In this document: positions 24,613 through 38,224 of the stretch, piece by piece
Layout of the letters: each line of letters begins with the position of its first letter
Position numbering within the stretch: the first letter of the stretch is position 1
DNA from: Carya illinoinensis
Taxonomy: Eukaryota; Streptophyta; Magnoliopsida; Fagales; Juglandaceae
Reading direction: 5' to 3'
Length of the DNA stretch: 64,000 nt
Assembly (NCBI RefSeq): GCF_018687715.1
Contig: NC_056764.1
Span: 7,219,001-7,283,000 of the forward strand
Position numbers and translations under genes: made by a program
Notes under the pieces: model-generated
Told to the model about the DNA's origin: nothing
What the model saw: the letters and a program-made list of their open reading frames with translations, nothing else
Database searches by the model: none

Positions 24613-27204
24613 CTGGATAAGATAGATAAGGCTTGGATATATATTGAGGACAGATTGCATTCCAATGAGTATGAGGAAGGTGTTAGACAATTCTTAGCCA
24701 TGATGCAAGCTCATGCATCAACACCTGATCAGATTAGGTGTCCATGTAGGAGATGTCATAATAGAGCTTTCCACTCTATTCGTGTCGTTGAAGATCATTT
24801 GTTTTTAAGAGGGATTGATCTAACTTATCAAGAAAGGATTTTTCATGGAGAAAAGGATCCGATCCTAAACTCTACTTTCTCTAACGAAGAAGAAGATTAT
24901 TCATCTGCTTACTATCACTACATTGATGATGTTGACGAGATGTTAGATGACATTCACCATGGGTCGTTTATGGATCAGTTGGGTAGCAATGAAGGAAATG
25001 CGTCAAGCCTTAATTATAAACCCTCCACCTCTAATGCTCCAACCAACCATAATTTCGACGAGTTGCTTGCCGACGCACGACGACTACTTTATCCTGGACG
25101 TGCCAAGTTCTCAAAACTATTATTCATTGTCAAGTTGCTTCACATCAAGAGCATAGGTGATTAGACTATGAAGTCCTTTGACATGGTCATCAAGCTTTTA
25201 CATGCTGCATTTCCCGATGTAACATTCCCAGACTCATATAACGATGCTCGTCGCTTGGAGCGTGGCTTGGGTTTTATTTATGAAAAGATACATGTGTGCC
25301 CAAATGACTGTGTATTGTTTTGGAAGGAAAATGCATCGTATCATAAAGGCCCTAAATGTAAAGCATCTAGGTGGATTGCAAGTACAAGTGAGCAACGAAT
25401 GGTACCATAAAAGATTCTAAGATACTTCCCCCTAAAGTTGCGCTTGCAGAAGTTATTTATGTCAACCAAGAAAGCCAAAGCCATGAGATGGCATGTCGAG
25501 GAAGGTGTTGGCAATCCGACATACATGCGACATCCAGCAGATTCAAGAGTATGGAAAGACTTTGATAACACTCATGTTTCCTTTTCCCAAGAGCCCCACA
25601 ATATTAGATTTGGTCTAACGAGTGATGGATTTAACCTATTCAATAACTTGTCTAGGCCGTATAGTATTTGGCCGATACTACTGGTGCCTTACAACTTGCC
25701 CCCTTGGTCATGAATGAAAGATCCATACACCATGTTGACATTGCCAATCCCCGGCCCTAAGTCCCCAGGAAATTATATTAATTCTTGCGTCCTCTTGTCG
25801 ATGAGTTGAAGAAATTATGGGAAGATGGTATTCATACGTATGATGCGTACAGTTAACAAATGTTTAGCTTGCATGCAGCACTACTTTGGTCTATCAATGA
25901 CTTTTCCGCATACGCCAATCTTTCTGGGTGGAGCATGAAGGGCAAGATGACATGACCTTCATGTAAATCTGACACAAATTCACAATGGTTAGTATATGGG
26001 CGAAAACATTGCTATATGGGCCATTGATGGTAGTTGGCACCAGATCACACTTGGAGACATAAAAAAAATGCTTTTAATGAGTGCGAAGAGCACTGACTCC
26101 AACCATGAAGGGTCAAGGGAGAGGCTTTGCTAGAACAATTACGTGAGGTCTCTCATTTCCAGTATGGTAAATCTTCTTCAAAGAGGAAACGAATGCCTTA
26201 TCAATTAAATTGGACCAAAAAATCTATTTTCTTTGAGCTTCCCTACTGGTTAGACTTGGGGTTAAGACATAACCTGGATGTCATGCATATTGAGAAAAAC
26301 ATATGCGATAACGTGCTGGGAACATTACTGAATATTGAAGGAAAAACTAAGAATTTTGCCAATGCCCATAGGGATTTAACAAACCTTGAAATAAGGAAAA
26401 AATTACATTTACAACAAGATGGGGACAGTATTACTATGAGTCTTGGTTACTACATGTTAAACTTAAACGAGCGAAAGCTTTTTTGTGATTGGTTGTCAAA
26501 AGTTAAATTTCCTGATGGATTTGCATCGAACATTACTCGTTGTGTGAATGCTAGTGATGGAAAGATCAGTAAAATGAAAAGCCATGACTGTCATGTCTTC
26601 TTGCAAGCACTATTGCCGGTTGTGATTGGTGGGTTCTTACGGGCTGATGTGCGTCAAAGCTTAATAGAATTAAGCTCCTTCTTTAAAAAATTATGTTCAC
26701 GAACTTTAAACTTATCAGTGTTAACATGTCTTCAAGCTAATATCCTCATGATCCTCTGCAAACTAGAAATGATATTCCCTCTAGCTTTTTTTTTATATTA
26801 TGGTGCACCTTGCAATTCACTTGCCAGAGGAGGCAATCATGGTAGGACTCGTGCAATACAGGTGGATGTACCCTTTTGAAAGGTATCTAGGAAAGTTCAA
26901 GCGGTATGTCCGCAACAAAGTCTAGCCAAAGGGTTCAATTGCTAAGACATATGTGCATCTCGAGTGCTTTACATTTTGTTCTATGTACCTCTATGATATT
27001 GAAACTCGATATAATCGCGAGGAACGCAACATTGATGTTAGTTTTGGGACAATTGAATTGGGAGATGAGCTAACCATATCTGTTTTCTCATAAAAGGTTC
27101 GACCATTGGGAACAACAACTTCCCACAAATTAGCTGACACACTACTCGTCAAGGCCCGATGGCATATCCTTAATAATTACACGGAGATTGAACAATATAT
27201 TGAG
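24613..27204 (+). pseudogene. CACTA transposase (TNP2-like) pseudogene
   Basis: Read in successive frames, the region shows the domain order of a TNP2-type transposase. First comes an N-terminal transposase-associated domain (24620-24860; IRCPCRRCHN, VVEDHLFLRGI). Then come 'NDCVLFWKEN' (25303) and 'MRWHVEEG' near 25480. 'HPADSRVWKDFD' (25529) is followed by 'GLTSDGFNLFNN', then 'VPYNLPPW', 'IPGPKSPGN' (25750), 'HNLDVMHIEKNICDNVLGT' (26270) and a DUF4218-like C-terminal part 'LPEEAIMVG...QYRWMYPFERYL' (26825-26890). At least four stops or frameshifts (near 25162, 25408, 25711, 25800) break it. It encodes no working enzyme. Confidence 0.88.
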
Positions 27205-27729
27205 TAAGTGCATCATCTTTAGCTCGACGTTCACTTTATGTTATGTTATATAATGTTATTAGTGTATTGCAAATTGATTGGGTCACATATATTGACAAGG
27301 AGCACTAGAACAAGATCCAATAAGAGGACCCTCATAACATCGACAGGGAGCACTATAAGTTGCAGAACCACGTAAATTGTGTGTTGTGTTCGCTTGTTTA
27401 CTTTGGTTGCCTTCGTTGGTGTATGTGTTTTATCACAACATATATACCCTTGGTTTTAGCAAAGGACTACTACATTAGTGTGAATGGAATGATAAAGAAT
27501 TTAATTATTAAGATGTAAGATCATGATATCAATAGAGTAATAAAATATGAGAATAACTTCAAACATGTTTAGAGAACAATGACAACAAACGAATGTAGAC
27601 CACGTAGAAGATGTATCTTTAAGTTGGTGGGATGTGCTGTAGAGGAAAAACAAATTATTAGGTCACATGTCATTGTCAAGACCAACTCCCCCTCCCCACC
27701 CCCTCTATGCCTCTCCTTCACGAATTCTA

Positions 27730-27792
<63 letters not shown>

Positions 27793-28649
27793 AACTCACT
27801 TTGTCGAAGCCACCAAGTCATTAGAACACACTCCATCAAAGCGCTGTCTCTCACCTTCCCACCGACGAAAAATTCTAAGAATTTTTTATTTTTTAATTGA
27901 CAACAAACATGAACGGCGATGACGAAGCGGCAATTGTACTACATATGGATAATCCACCATCAATTCAATTTACTTCAAAATTTGAAAACTCAAATACGTT
28001 TTAGACATTTGCTAGGGAAAATGATCAACTTGGAGTTTTATCAAGAGCTGCTGTTCTCAAGAATGAAAAACTTTGGTTGAATTTTCTTTTTCCCCTCAAA
28101 AGCAATACTTGTATCATTAACTTCTATCTACACTAATAAAAAAAAATGAAAACTATAATTAAGTTCATTTGACAATGCTTCAAATTTATATAAGATTGTA
28201 TGGTTGATTAAAATTTTTGCTTCAAATTCTACTGTCTATAAAGATTATACCTTGGATGACAAGGGCTATGACTTCAGATGTTGGTCGACAAACTTTGGAT
28301 GCGATTGTGGGTGTGACGGTTTGGGTTCGATGGTCTGGGTTTGCTGAAAGGGACGTTGCTCCTCCACCGACGATGTGCTACTAGTTCTTGTGCAAATCGT
28401 GTGGCTGGGTGTTACATAGGTATTTTAGGAATTTTTTAATACCTTTGTACGGCTAGGGTTAGTATAAATATATATGATATAACCCTACTTTTTTCATAGT
28501 CAAATTTAGCTGCCACTCGCTTCTGTGTATGTAGGCTGCACATTGCCATACCACATTAAATCTGTGTGTTTTTTTCTTACTTTCTCTTTTCTTGATATTC
28601 TGTACTACTCATCATAATCGCCACACGTTTCACAACATGTGTGTGTTGT
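27205..28649. other. Intergenic with CT microsatellite
   Basis: A (CT)n tract lies at about 27734-27791. Just after it, an ATG at 27909 opens a short frame that does not extend or resemble a known protein. The stretch may be the remaining 3' part of the CACTA element or unrelated DNA. No gene or RNA was supported. Confidence 0.5.
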
Positions 28650-28845
28650 TGGGTGGTTTGGTTATATAAAATCAAACCATCTCATTTCATCTCATATAAT
28701 CATTATAATTCTTCAAACTTACACATAAAATATAATAAATAATTAAATTTTTTCAAATCTTAAAATAAAAATTATATTATAATAATATTTTATTCAATTT
28801 TTAACAAAATATCTCATTTCATCTCATCTTAACTGTGTAACTAAA
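28650..28845. mobile_element. MITE of the same family as the one in the UGT intron
   Basis: Starts 'tggtttggttatataaaatc' and ends 'gtgtaactaaacgaaaat', with internal 'catctcatttcatctcat' near each end in opposite sense and an AT-rich core including 'attatattataataatattttatt', shared almost word for word with 10820-11010. Related but more degenerate copies occur near 41157-41285 and 50840-51007. No coding capacity. Confidence 0.65.
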
Positions 28846-29446
28846 CGAAAATAAGTCCTCAAAAAGTATCCCTGAGCAAGCATTTCTAATAGGCCAATAA
28901 ACATGCATAAGTAGATCATCAAGGTGTTATCATGATCCATACCTGTTCAGTATGTGTTTTTTATATGTTAATGTTACAGCGACAAATTAAAGTACGCCAC
29001 GTGAAGAATATAATATCAGATCTTAAAGATTAATTTGTGAATTAGCGTACGTAGTAATTTTAAATTATCTCAAACTTTATGATGATCTGTCTTATTTTCT
29101 GTCAAAAAATTTTGATTTAGATAGAGAAAACGACTTAGAAAAGTAGTGAAGACGGTCTGCTCACATGCATGCAATTAAACTCTACTCACTAATTAAGCAT
29201 GCTGCATATGTAGTACTTAAACATGATGAATGTGAAATCTCAACGATCGATATATGTACACGCACACACTATATAATATGAATATTACATGTTATAATTC
29301 TCGTGTTTTTGGAACCCCCAAGAAAGGTCTTATATATATTACCCTTCCCGACCGTCATGGATGCGATCACGATCAGACGTCGATTTTCTTCTAAACCCCA
29401 CAAAATTACTTTCAAGCACCCATGATCAGTCCCTAGCTAGCTCGTT

Positions 29447-29504
<58 letters not shown>

Positions 29505-29612
29505 GGGACCACCTAAAGTGTTGGACGGCACACAAAACAAGTTGAACATGAAAGCTCCCTTACAAAAATACAAAATATCTTACACTTTTCACCAATAGAA
29601 AGTTTTGTAGCT

Positions 29613-29652
<40 letters not shown>

Positions 29653-31201
29653 TAATTTGGGGTTGTAGAAAAGGAACTCATCGTGTTCATTTGGGCTAAA
29701 TTCTGTCGCAGCCTGCAGGTAAGTACTCATGAATTCACGATGTTTTCTTGGTATATATAATATGTATGAATTCAGAAGAGGATTGATACGATTATTACCA
29801 ACGATCGATCGATCCGGCCTTTATCTCGACTGTACTTATGTACTATATATGCCTCGGATTAGCTTTAATTCAACTTGCATGCATGCATGCTTATGTCGCG
29901 TAATTATTAATCTATCTTAAACATTTGAATTATGATGGGGGTATCAACCTCTAATTACCAGCTCCCACAGGAGCAACAATCCCCTTACAAACACAATTAG
30001 GGTCCATTTGGATATTTAAAATATGTATATCTATTAATAGAAGTGAAATGATTTGAATTAAGATACTTTATTGAGTTTTGAAAAATAAGTAAAAAAAATA
30101 TTAAATAAAAATATTATAAAGTTATAAAATTGTTTTGAATATAATTTTTAGTATAATTTTTATTTTAAAATTTGAAAAAATAGTATTATTTTTTATGTTT
30201 TGTTTTAGAGTTTGGAAAAATTATAATATTTAGGTAATAATTAGTTGAAAGACTTAAAATGTTATATCACTTTTAATGTCAATCACTTCATAAATTGTGT
30301 GCGTGCGCGTACGTGATGAACGCTGAAGTGATCGATCATGTTGTCAATATATAACGAAAGTTCAAAGTCTCCTAAGATTAAGGAGGTACCATCCAATCCT
30401 TACATGATACAAGGAATGCTAACCAAAAAAGACTTAAGAAAAGTAAAAGGAAAGGCGTGAAGGCTAAAAAAACATCAATATCCGATGTGAGATATTCCAT
30501 TATTCCACCACATTGATACATGTCTGCCACATCAGAAAGTCCATAATTACCCCATGACCAGTAGTACGTCGTACTCTTCAATTTGAATCATCAATCGCGT
30601 ACTGCTATAATGAGGCACAACCTTTGATCTAGACGTTGGCACCTTAACGATGGTAATTGATTGGTTGTGTAAGATGGGTTGTTTCCAGTACTGCCAATGG
30701 AGCCTCCTGATCATGATGATGCATATTCTGGCAGTAGCAGACTATTATAGATCAAAAAGACAGCCAAAAGCAAAGAAAAAACCAGGAAAAAAGAACAAGA
30801 TACAAATGGTGATGGAGATGGATGAGGACCACCGTATAATATGCTGAATACAATATTATACCCCCTTAAATACAAATTAATTATATATATCCCTCTGAAT
30901 GCTGACCGTTGGATTGCTGAAGAAAATCTTGTGATCATGCGGTTCACGATTTGAGAGGGATATTGGAGATAGACCATGATATATATTAATTAATGGCCGG
31001 GATCTGTCAATTTTGCATGATGGGGCATTTCAAGTCCGCCATAAAAAGTTCCATAACAAGTGCACAGAAAGTCTGGAGAGTGAAGAGATATTTTCATTGA
31101 CACATGCAATTACTAAAAAGGATATTCTAGAAAAGATACATGCATATAGAGAGATATTTTGAGAGATATTTCTTCGTCCGAGTTCGAGCATCTAATTATT
31201 G
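28846..31201. other. Intergenic with microsatellites
   Basis: Contains a long (TA)n tract (about 29449-29494) and a (GA)n tract (about 29616-29650). At 30002-30290 there is an AT-rich block bounded by 'gtccatttggat' and 'cacttcataaattgt', possibly another MITE. Open frames at 29729-29920 and 30650-30847 have no recognisable features. No plant microRNA precursor was recognised. Confidence 0.5.
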
Positions 31202-32258
31202 TCAAGAAAGTCTCTTCACAAACCGACCCTGCAACCAGAAATATAGCATTAAATACTTGATCAGTTGCAAATATGAAAAATCACAGCGTCACGAGGAAGA
31301 TAGATAATCATATATACAGAGCTAGAGGACATGAATTATATATATAACCTTGAGTCTAGGCCTTTTATCTGCATTGAGTTTGCGAACTTGGTATCTTATC
31401 TTCTTTGAGAACAACCTGGTCTGGCGTTTCTCCTTGTACCTTAGAACTCTTGCTTCCCTTCTTGTTCTCCCCTCTTCCATCACAGGCACCTCTCTCGTCT
31501 TAAAAAGATTAAAAAATATCTCATTATTCAGAAATAAATATAACTTTCCTCCATGCTTTGGAATAATATATATGTAATGAACTCGTACAAAAGAAAATAT
31601 ATACTTGAAAGGCTCGTGACTTAAGATAAAAGTGGAACTCGTATAATCAAGATATATAATTTCCTTCAAAATATAGGGAAAGAAAGAAAATAATTTTCTT
31701 CAAAATATAGGGAAAGAAAGAAATTCAAAAAGGCTAATATATATAATAAATGGTACTAACATAATGGCCATTGCTTGCCGTGGAAGGAGAATAATCATCG
31801 GCCCAAAGAGACCCCCGGTTGGACCAAGCATCTAAGACATCTTCATAATTCAAGTTCAAATTCAATAATGCCTTCTTCTCATCATCATCATCCTCCAAAA
31901 GCCCAAGATTCTCCTTCTTTATAACCTTGCCAGTTGTACGGTAGCTTTCTTCTTCAAAAAAGCATTGGTGTGTGCTCTCAATTAACACTTTCTGCTGATG
32001 ATCTTGTTCTTTACGGCTTTCTCTAAATGGAAATTCTTCCCAATCCATGAAATCCCAGTTGAGTTGACCATACCTCTTGTTGTTCTGTGGTAACTTTTCA
32101 TCTGCTTCAATGCCCCAAATACCCTCCAGTCCATCCATGATGTCGAGTTCTTCATCGGCATAAGAAGCATCCTTTCTGTCGGAGAATTCCGTTAGAACAG
32201 AATCTGGCACTTCCTGTTCTTCTTTCTTTGGGCTTCTTAAGAACGAATGGTAACCCAT
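31202..32258 (-). CDS. CCT-motif family protein
   Basis: A probable nuclear regulator of the CCT-motif (CMF) class, without the B-boxes of CONSTANS-like proteins. Three coding exons: 32258-31761, 31498-31349 and a last one of only 27 nt, 31228-31202, all in phase 0, giving 224 residues. The CCT motif occupies about residues 180-222: '[15 protein letters not shown]' then '[16 protein letters not shown]', completed by 'GRFVKR' in the micro-exon. The N-terminal part is acidic (a DDDDE run and many Glu), with a short 'GLEGIWGIE' patch typical of this subgroup, which may be activating. The start is the first ATG after a (GA)n-rich leader (CT tract 32279-32304 on the plus strand); the frame is open further upstream but translates the microsatellite. 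Donors GTTAGT and GTTATA, acceptors TTAAG and TGCAG. Arabidopsis relatives act in sugar response or chloroplast import, which does not fix the role here. Confidence 0.85.
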
Positions 32259-33069
32259 CTTTGTTCTTCTTACTTCTTCTCTCTCTCTCTCTCTCTCTCT
32301 CTCAGAGAAAGTCTTAGTACTTTTGCTTCTTGTGTTATGTATGCATGCAAAAATGAACAAAGCCAGACAGGAGTAGCTAGATTTTTATTCATTCATTTCT
32401 TCGTTTCTTTTTTTTTTTGCTTTATTTTCCTACGGTACCTTATCATTTTGCTATTGGTTGTTTCATGGCATATTTTGTTGTAACTGGTTGAAAGACTCCA
32501 GCTTGGTGGGAGGTAGTGGGTCCCAAATGCCCTTTTCACTGTGTGGCTGTGACTTGGGAGTTGGGACCAAAGACGCGGACTCCTGTCGAGTATGTGGTAC
32601 TGTAATATTATGTCGAAATTCACGTGGTCATGAAAAGGGTTGAATGTTGATAAACACAGCTCAATGGGCTTTACATGCAGCCAGCAGGTAAAAGGGTGGC
32701 CCATGTTCATGCACATGTTAGCCTATGCACTGCAGTGTGCCTTGATCTCCTGGCCTGGTAAACAAAAGCTGCACCTTTCTCGCATATATATAATGGCGTG
32801 GGCAGCAACGTATACCTTCTTTGCCCATTTTACCGTTTTCCAAGTTTCTTTTTATGCTTTCCTCCTTGCAAATGATAGTATTGTCCTATTCTGTAATCCC
32901 AACGCACACTGCCTAAAAAGAGACGTATCACTCCATTAATCGGACCTCTTTACATTTTCAAATTAAATTTGGATTTACATTTCAGAAACTCTTATAACCT
33001 CTTGGAATCATTTTATGGGCCGGGCCAAGAACTTGATCGCCTCCAAGCAATTTGAAATTATTCCTTTTA

Positions 33070-33116
<47 letters not shown>

Positions 33117-34577
33117 ACTATCGTATAATTACAGGCTCCAGTTTCAATAGATTTCGTATTAAAAAGTAGAAAGTCAAGAATTTACCTATAGAACAATGAT
33201 GGTCTCAAGAATCATCCAGTTGGATCATGATTATTCTAAATTTAACTTATCAAAATTTCTTCTAAAACATAATAAAAAAAAAAAAAAAAAAAAAAAAACC
33301 TTATCAAATTGATAAAAGAGTAAGCTTTTAATAAAAGTTTTGATTTCGTTGTGTTCCATCAAAATTTGTTATTTTGATAAAGTGTTTGGTATCACTTCTT
33401 TCGTTTAAATTTTAGTTATTTTGATTCCATTTTAGTTATTTTGGTCAAATCTAATCATTTCGGTCAAAATTAAATGTTTCGGTCCTCATTCTGTTTTAGA
33501 CTATTTTTATAATTTTTTTATATTTAAATAATATTTTATAAATTTTAAATTTAGATTGTATTTAATTAATTATAAAATATAAATATATTTATATAATTTT
33601 AATTTTTTTATAACTTTAAATATGTCACTTTATTCTTTTTTTTATTAAATATCATTATATGTAATAGTTTATCTTTTTTTTTATTTTTTTGGGTGCCTAA
33701 TTAACTCAAGTATGTGATTTTTTTTAACATATATTCATGATATACACTTTTATATATATATATATATATATAAAGGTTTTAAACCTTTATATTCTCCAAA
33801 CTGACAGTTGTACTACAAACCCGTCCATGCACCAATGTAAAGCAAGGTTTTCACCTCCAAATTAATGGGATCTGTGCTGCCGAATGACATGATTGAGTTC
33901 ATGACCATCCTATATAGTCTATCAAGAAAATAATAGAGCCAACGTCGTCTTTAGTCGAAAAGTACTCAGTGAAGATGGGTAAGAGATTGTACGTTTCTCA
34001 CCTTTAAGGAGCGTCTACATGCATGATTACAGTAGAGGTAAAGAGAGATACAAACTCTTCACCGTATTTATTTATGAAAATTTCTATACAGTATCACGTT
34101 ATCATCGCACTTTTATTTTATATAAGATAGGATATATTTATTATTATTAAATTATCATTTATTAGATAATTTTTATCATTTAATAATAATAAATATAGTA
34201 CGTATATATTATATAATAAGATAAAAATATGGTATATAATATTACTCTTCATCTATATGACTTCTAAATCAAGGGAGGGCAACTATGTCAACCCAACTTT
34301 ACTCCATGTCTCACATGCATGCTAGGGTTGACCCCTAAATCCAGGTCCCCTTGTTTTCTTATGCATCTAGTTTTGGCTACATTTTGCTCTTGCAATATTG
34401 GATCACTAAGCCACTAGCTTCTCTTACATACGTGTATTCATACATACGTAGATATACATATAAGACAAGCAAAATAATACACGCACAACAACCAAGGAGA
34501 GAAGGGAGAGATCGAGGGAGGAGAAAAAAAAGAAAAAGAAACAGTTTGGCAATTTCATTAGAGGCAAGGAGATAATA
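32259..34577. other. Intergenic: CCT promoter side and LBD 3' side
   Basis: The first few hundred bases should hold the promoter of the CCT gene, whose leader contains the CT/GA tract at 32279-32304. Farther right there are only simple repeats: (TA)n about 33078-33111, poly(A) 33271-33298, (TA)n about 33752-33772. An AT-rich block lies at 34085-34250 and resembles the MITE-like copies near 36300 and 44000. No gene seen. Confidence 0.5.
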
Positions 34578-35252
34578 TTAAGTCCAAAGAGACTCTCTCT
34601 TAAGAGGGTCTTGGATTACAGTGCTAGAAGAAGCAAAGCCGAGGTACTGGGGAATATTGTTATTGAAGTTGCTGGATAAAAGAAGCGACTTCTCGTCTTG
34701 GTCTATCTGGGTTGGTAAGTTAGGCTCTTGCTGCATCTGGATGCAAAGAATCTCTGCTTGAGCCATTGCAAGCTGCATTTGCAACTGTGATACTTGATTC
34801 TGTAGGTAAGAGATTGCCCCAACACATCCGTAAACAGGGTCTCTTACTCTTGCATTTGCTTCGTAAACTAAACTACTCACGGCATCTGCCCTCTGATAAA
34901 TAGGAAGCTCCTGCAAAATTTTGAAGAAAAATAAATGGTGTGTCAAATTAAAGCACTTGTTACGAGTCTTTGTTTTTATGGCCAAAGCATGGTGCATGCT
35001 ATAGAAATCGATCGAAAGGAAGTAAATTAAGAACAAGCTCAAAAGTAATGAAAGTACATGCAGCTAGAATAGAAAATAGCTAGAAAGATATCAGACCAGC
35101 AACATTTTGCTGACATTGCTGGCACCAAAAACCTTGTGAACAATGGCAAACTTGTGAGGGTCATCAGGTGGGAAGTAAGGAGCAAAGACGCAGTCCTTGG
35201 CGCAGCGGCGTCTCAACAACTTGCATGAAGCACAGGGTGAAGAACCCCCCAT
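34578..35252 (-). CDS. LOB-domain (LBD) transcription factor, class I
   Basis: A plant-specific DNA-binding regulator of organ-boundary or lateral-organ development. Exons 35252-35097 and 34910-34578 in phase 0 give 162 residues. The C-block is CX2CX6CX3C at residues 7-21 (CASC...CAKDC), followed by '[29 protein letters not shown]' in two parts forming the GAS block, then '[19 protein letters not shown]'. A leucine-zipper-like helix follows ([18 protein letters not shown]). The intron falls at the conserved position after KML. The domain most resembles the LBD12/LBD1/LBD11 group. The residue before the intron is Leu where most relatives have Gln. The C-terminal tail is short and Asn/Ser rich. 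Confidence 0.92.
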
Positions 35253-38224
35253 ATTGTAGACTGACGATCGATCAAAAACAAGCCAAGATGAAAAGAAGAT
35301 GTTTTCTAGGGGATGGAGGAAGAGAAGTTTCAGACCAAGAAAGATGCTGAAGAAAAATGAACTTACCATATGTATTTATAGTGGTTATGGAGGTGCTATC
35401 TGATCAATGTAGAATCGATCATCCACATGCTTCTGTTCTAAAATACGAATAAATTATGTACAATCGTAATTATTAAACAAGAATTGCATTGATATATTGA
35501 GTCCTACCATGCGCAACAAAGAAAATAATTTAAAGTCTACGAAATATTCCTGAGCGTTGAAGAAACCAATATTTAATCCATACACGATACAGTATATAAC
35601 TACTTGATTAATTCATACATAGATATAAGTTAAGACTTGACAGTTTTAGCCTGGTAATATGAAAGATTTGTAAAATAGCATAAAAGGGCATTAAGGGTCG
35701 TTTTCAAGCAGTGGAATAAACTATTATTAAATAATTTGGAGAGGGTTGACCACAGCCTAGGCGTGTTATAGGTTGGCAATCCATCCATGCAGTTGTGAAG
35801 TAGTACTTTTCACGTTCTCCTTTTGACTCTTCTATATACATACATAAATACATACCTACGTACATATATATATATATATATGTCATGATCATGATGTTTT
35901 CTATTCCCCATACGAGTGTGTTATTGATCAGAAACATTACTTATTAGATAGAAAGATCGAGCTGGTAAAACTAAATGTAGAGATCAGTACTGATTAATAA
36001 TTAATTAGGGTAGAATATGTATAGTAATATAGTAAAAAGAGAGAGGTGAAGTTCTCTAAGTAGGACCAAGACCCCCCCAGAGAGATGGGTTTCGACGTGA
36101 ATGTTTGTTGGGGGACATTCATCATAAACAAATATTACATCTCCCTGCCTGTGTTTGAATTGATTCGCACCATTAATACCAGTTAGAAACGTCTTTGAAT
36201 GTAAACAGCACCCTTATGCACCCACGTGCACGAGATTGTGGAAATTCAGACAAATATATATATATATTAATTGAGATCAATGCTCGAGTAATGCTATATG
36301 TATACTACACTACTATCTCACTTACATCCTATTTTATATAATGTGGTGCATTGATTATCATTAGATGATAAAAAAATATATAATAAATGTGTCATATATT
36401 ATTTAATAGAATACAAGTAGAATGATAGTATGGTCTATAGAATTTTCCATATATATATATATGACACAATTAATTAATTATTTCTTATATATAGGTAGAC
36501 GGATAGCTAGCATCTACATTTAATTATATATATCGACATGATGAAGAACAACAAGAATAGTAATAACTATAAACAAAATGTTGTTCCATATTTAATTATG
36601 AATCTACTTCGAGTCAAATAGTTTGCGTGCGTGTACCGATCGATTAACCGCATTGTGGCAGTGCTTTTTTATTTTTATTTTTATTTTTTTTTTGAACTCT
36701 AAATTCTCATATCATTTATTATATACAACAATATTAATAATAAGAGCCAACCAAGAAATCAATGTGAACCAGTTAATGAGATCCGACATGAAGCTAAGGT
36801 CTAATGATTATTAAAAGGAATCCCACTTCGAGAGAGAAGATTGAAACTTAAAACTATTTTAGAGTTGTGGAACCCCAAGACCCTTTTCCCACCCTAGCAT
36901 TTAATGATCTTCACATGACTCCAAGCTTCTAATCTTTTGTTCCGAGGAAAACAGCACTATTCCCCTTGTTGTCATGGAATATTTATATATGTATTATTAT
37001 TCGTATACGAACTTTTCGTATAAACTACGTGTGTTTTTTTCTCGATCTTAGACTTTCATCTCACACTATAAAAAAGAAAAGAAAAAAATGGGACCACTCT
37101 GCTGAATTTATTTATTGCAATTACCTCACAGAAACGTGTATGTTTACTTCCTCTTTCAAGTTTCAAACACCTAAGCTCTAGGAAGAAGAAAAACGGCCTC
37201 CAGGCCAAGTAATCTTTGTTTTGGGTTTTTTTCTTTAAATTTTGTGAATAAAGTAAAGAAAAAAACAGACATCTCTCACCGTCTTAGAGAAACAAAAACA
37301 TGCGAGCTCCAACGCAAACATTGAATGCGCACTTGGTGATATGGAAGATTCGATTATTGAGATGTACGCATAGATGCGGTTCTCGATCATATCTGAAAGG
37401 GTGGAGATTATTACAAGATAGCTAGTAATGCTGTTTGAAGTTGAGGGGGGGTGTTCAAGTGGCAGCTGACTCTCGCCTGAAATTCAATTGCTTGAGCAGA
37501 GTGCTTTTGGATTTCCAATGCCACTCTTCAGAATCAAAGTCTACATTATCTGCTCGGCGCAAACATATAACTGGGATAGGATCAAGATTCACTTGTTAGA
37601 ACCACATGCCATTCCGACATTGGACCGTGCTAATTTCTTCCTGCAGGGTTAGGTTTTCCATTACTATTCATGCAAAACAATGCTTATGGAAATGGTCCGG
37701 ATATCAAACTACACTGTAATGAAGGGTCGATAAATAAGCATGAGAAGAGATTTAAATCCCAAAAAAATGAGCAGTGATTTGAGTCCCGGCCCATATTAAA
37801 CAGGCTTGGGCAAGTGGGCCTTAATCAACAGTGTGACTAATCAATCCCTGCGGCCTGCCCATACTTTTTTTATTATATTTCTTAGAAAAGGACCCTAAAC
37901 GCAAGATATCTTGTACTAATTCAGTGACCCAACTCCCCATCCGAGTTTTACTAAATATAATTATTTTTGTGTACTCTTTGAAATATTCTATTAATATATT
38001 AGTCAAATCAACTTTATATTAAAAAAATGATTCAGCTAAATCATATTAATGGAGTGTGTAAAGAATACGTAAAAATGACTGCATATAAAATTTTTAAAAT
38101 TTTTTATTCACCAGATTTCTAATACACACTTGTTTTTATTTTTTATTTATTTATTTATTTATTCTCAAGAAGTGTGTAATATGGAACTAATAAATAAAGA
38201 ACTCTTGAACCAAATAATGTGCAT
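35253..38224. other. Intergenic upstream of the LBD gene
   Basis: No gene seen. It includes (TA)n at about 35863-35882 and an AT-rich MITE-like block at about 36295-36440, related in inverted orientation to 43985-44150 (shared 'ctatctcacttacatccta' type ends). The 37440-37700 segment is less AT-rich and may be a degenerate fragment of an unidentified element; it folds into no tRNA that I could recognise. Confidence 0.45.

Larger units (their letters stand above)
18498..27210 (+). mobile_element. Decayed CACTA (En/Spm) transposon, right end not found
   Basis: Starts with 'cactacaacaaatagtggc' at 18498, a typical CACTA terminus, followed by about 400 bp of subterminal sequence with repeated 'ttttaccat', 'gtggcaaaa' and 'tagttcccac' motifs (18510-18905). 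A long non-coding stretch follows, with a CT-rich leader-like segment (19590-19800) and a LINE insertion near 20469. A TNP2-like transposase frame occupies 24613-27204. I could not find the matching right terminus, so the end given is only the end of recognisable coding sequence. Nothing else gene-like was seen between 20800 and 24600. Confidence 0.7.

Noticed and set aside
30650..30847. Small Lys-rich open frame
   Set aside because: No homology recognised and no supporting context.
37440..37520. Possible tRNA
   Set aside because: The 'ggttcaagt'-like string lacks a consistent cloverleaf and T-loop.
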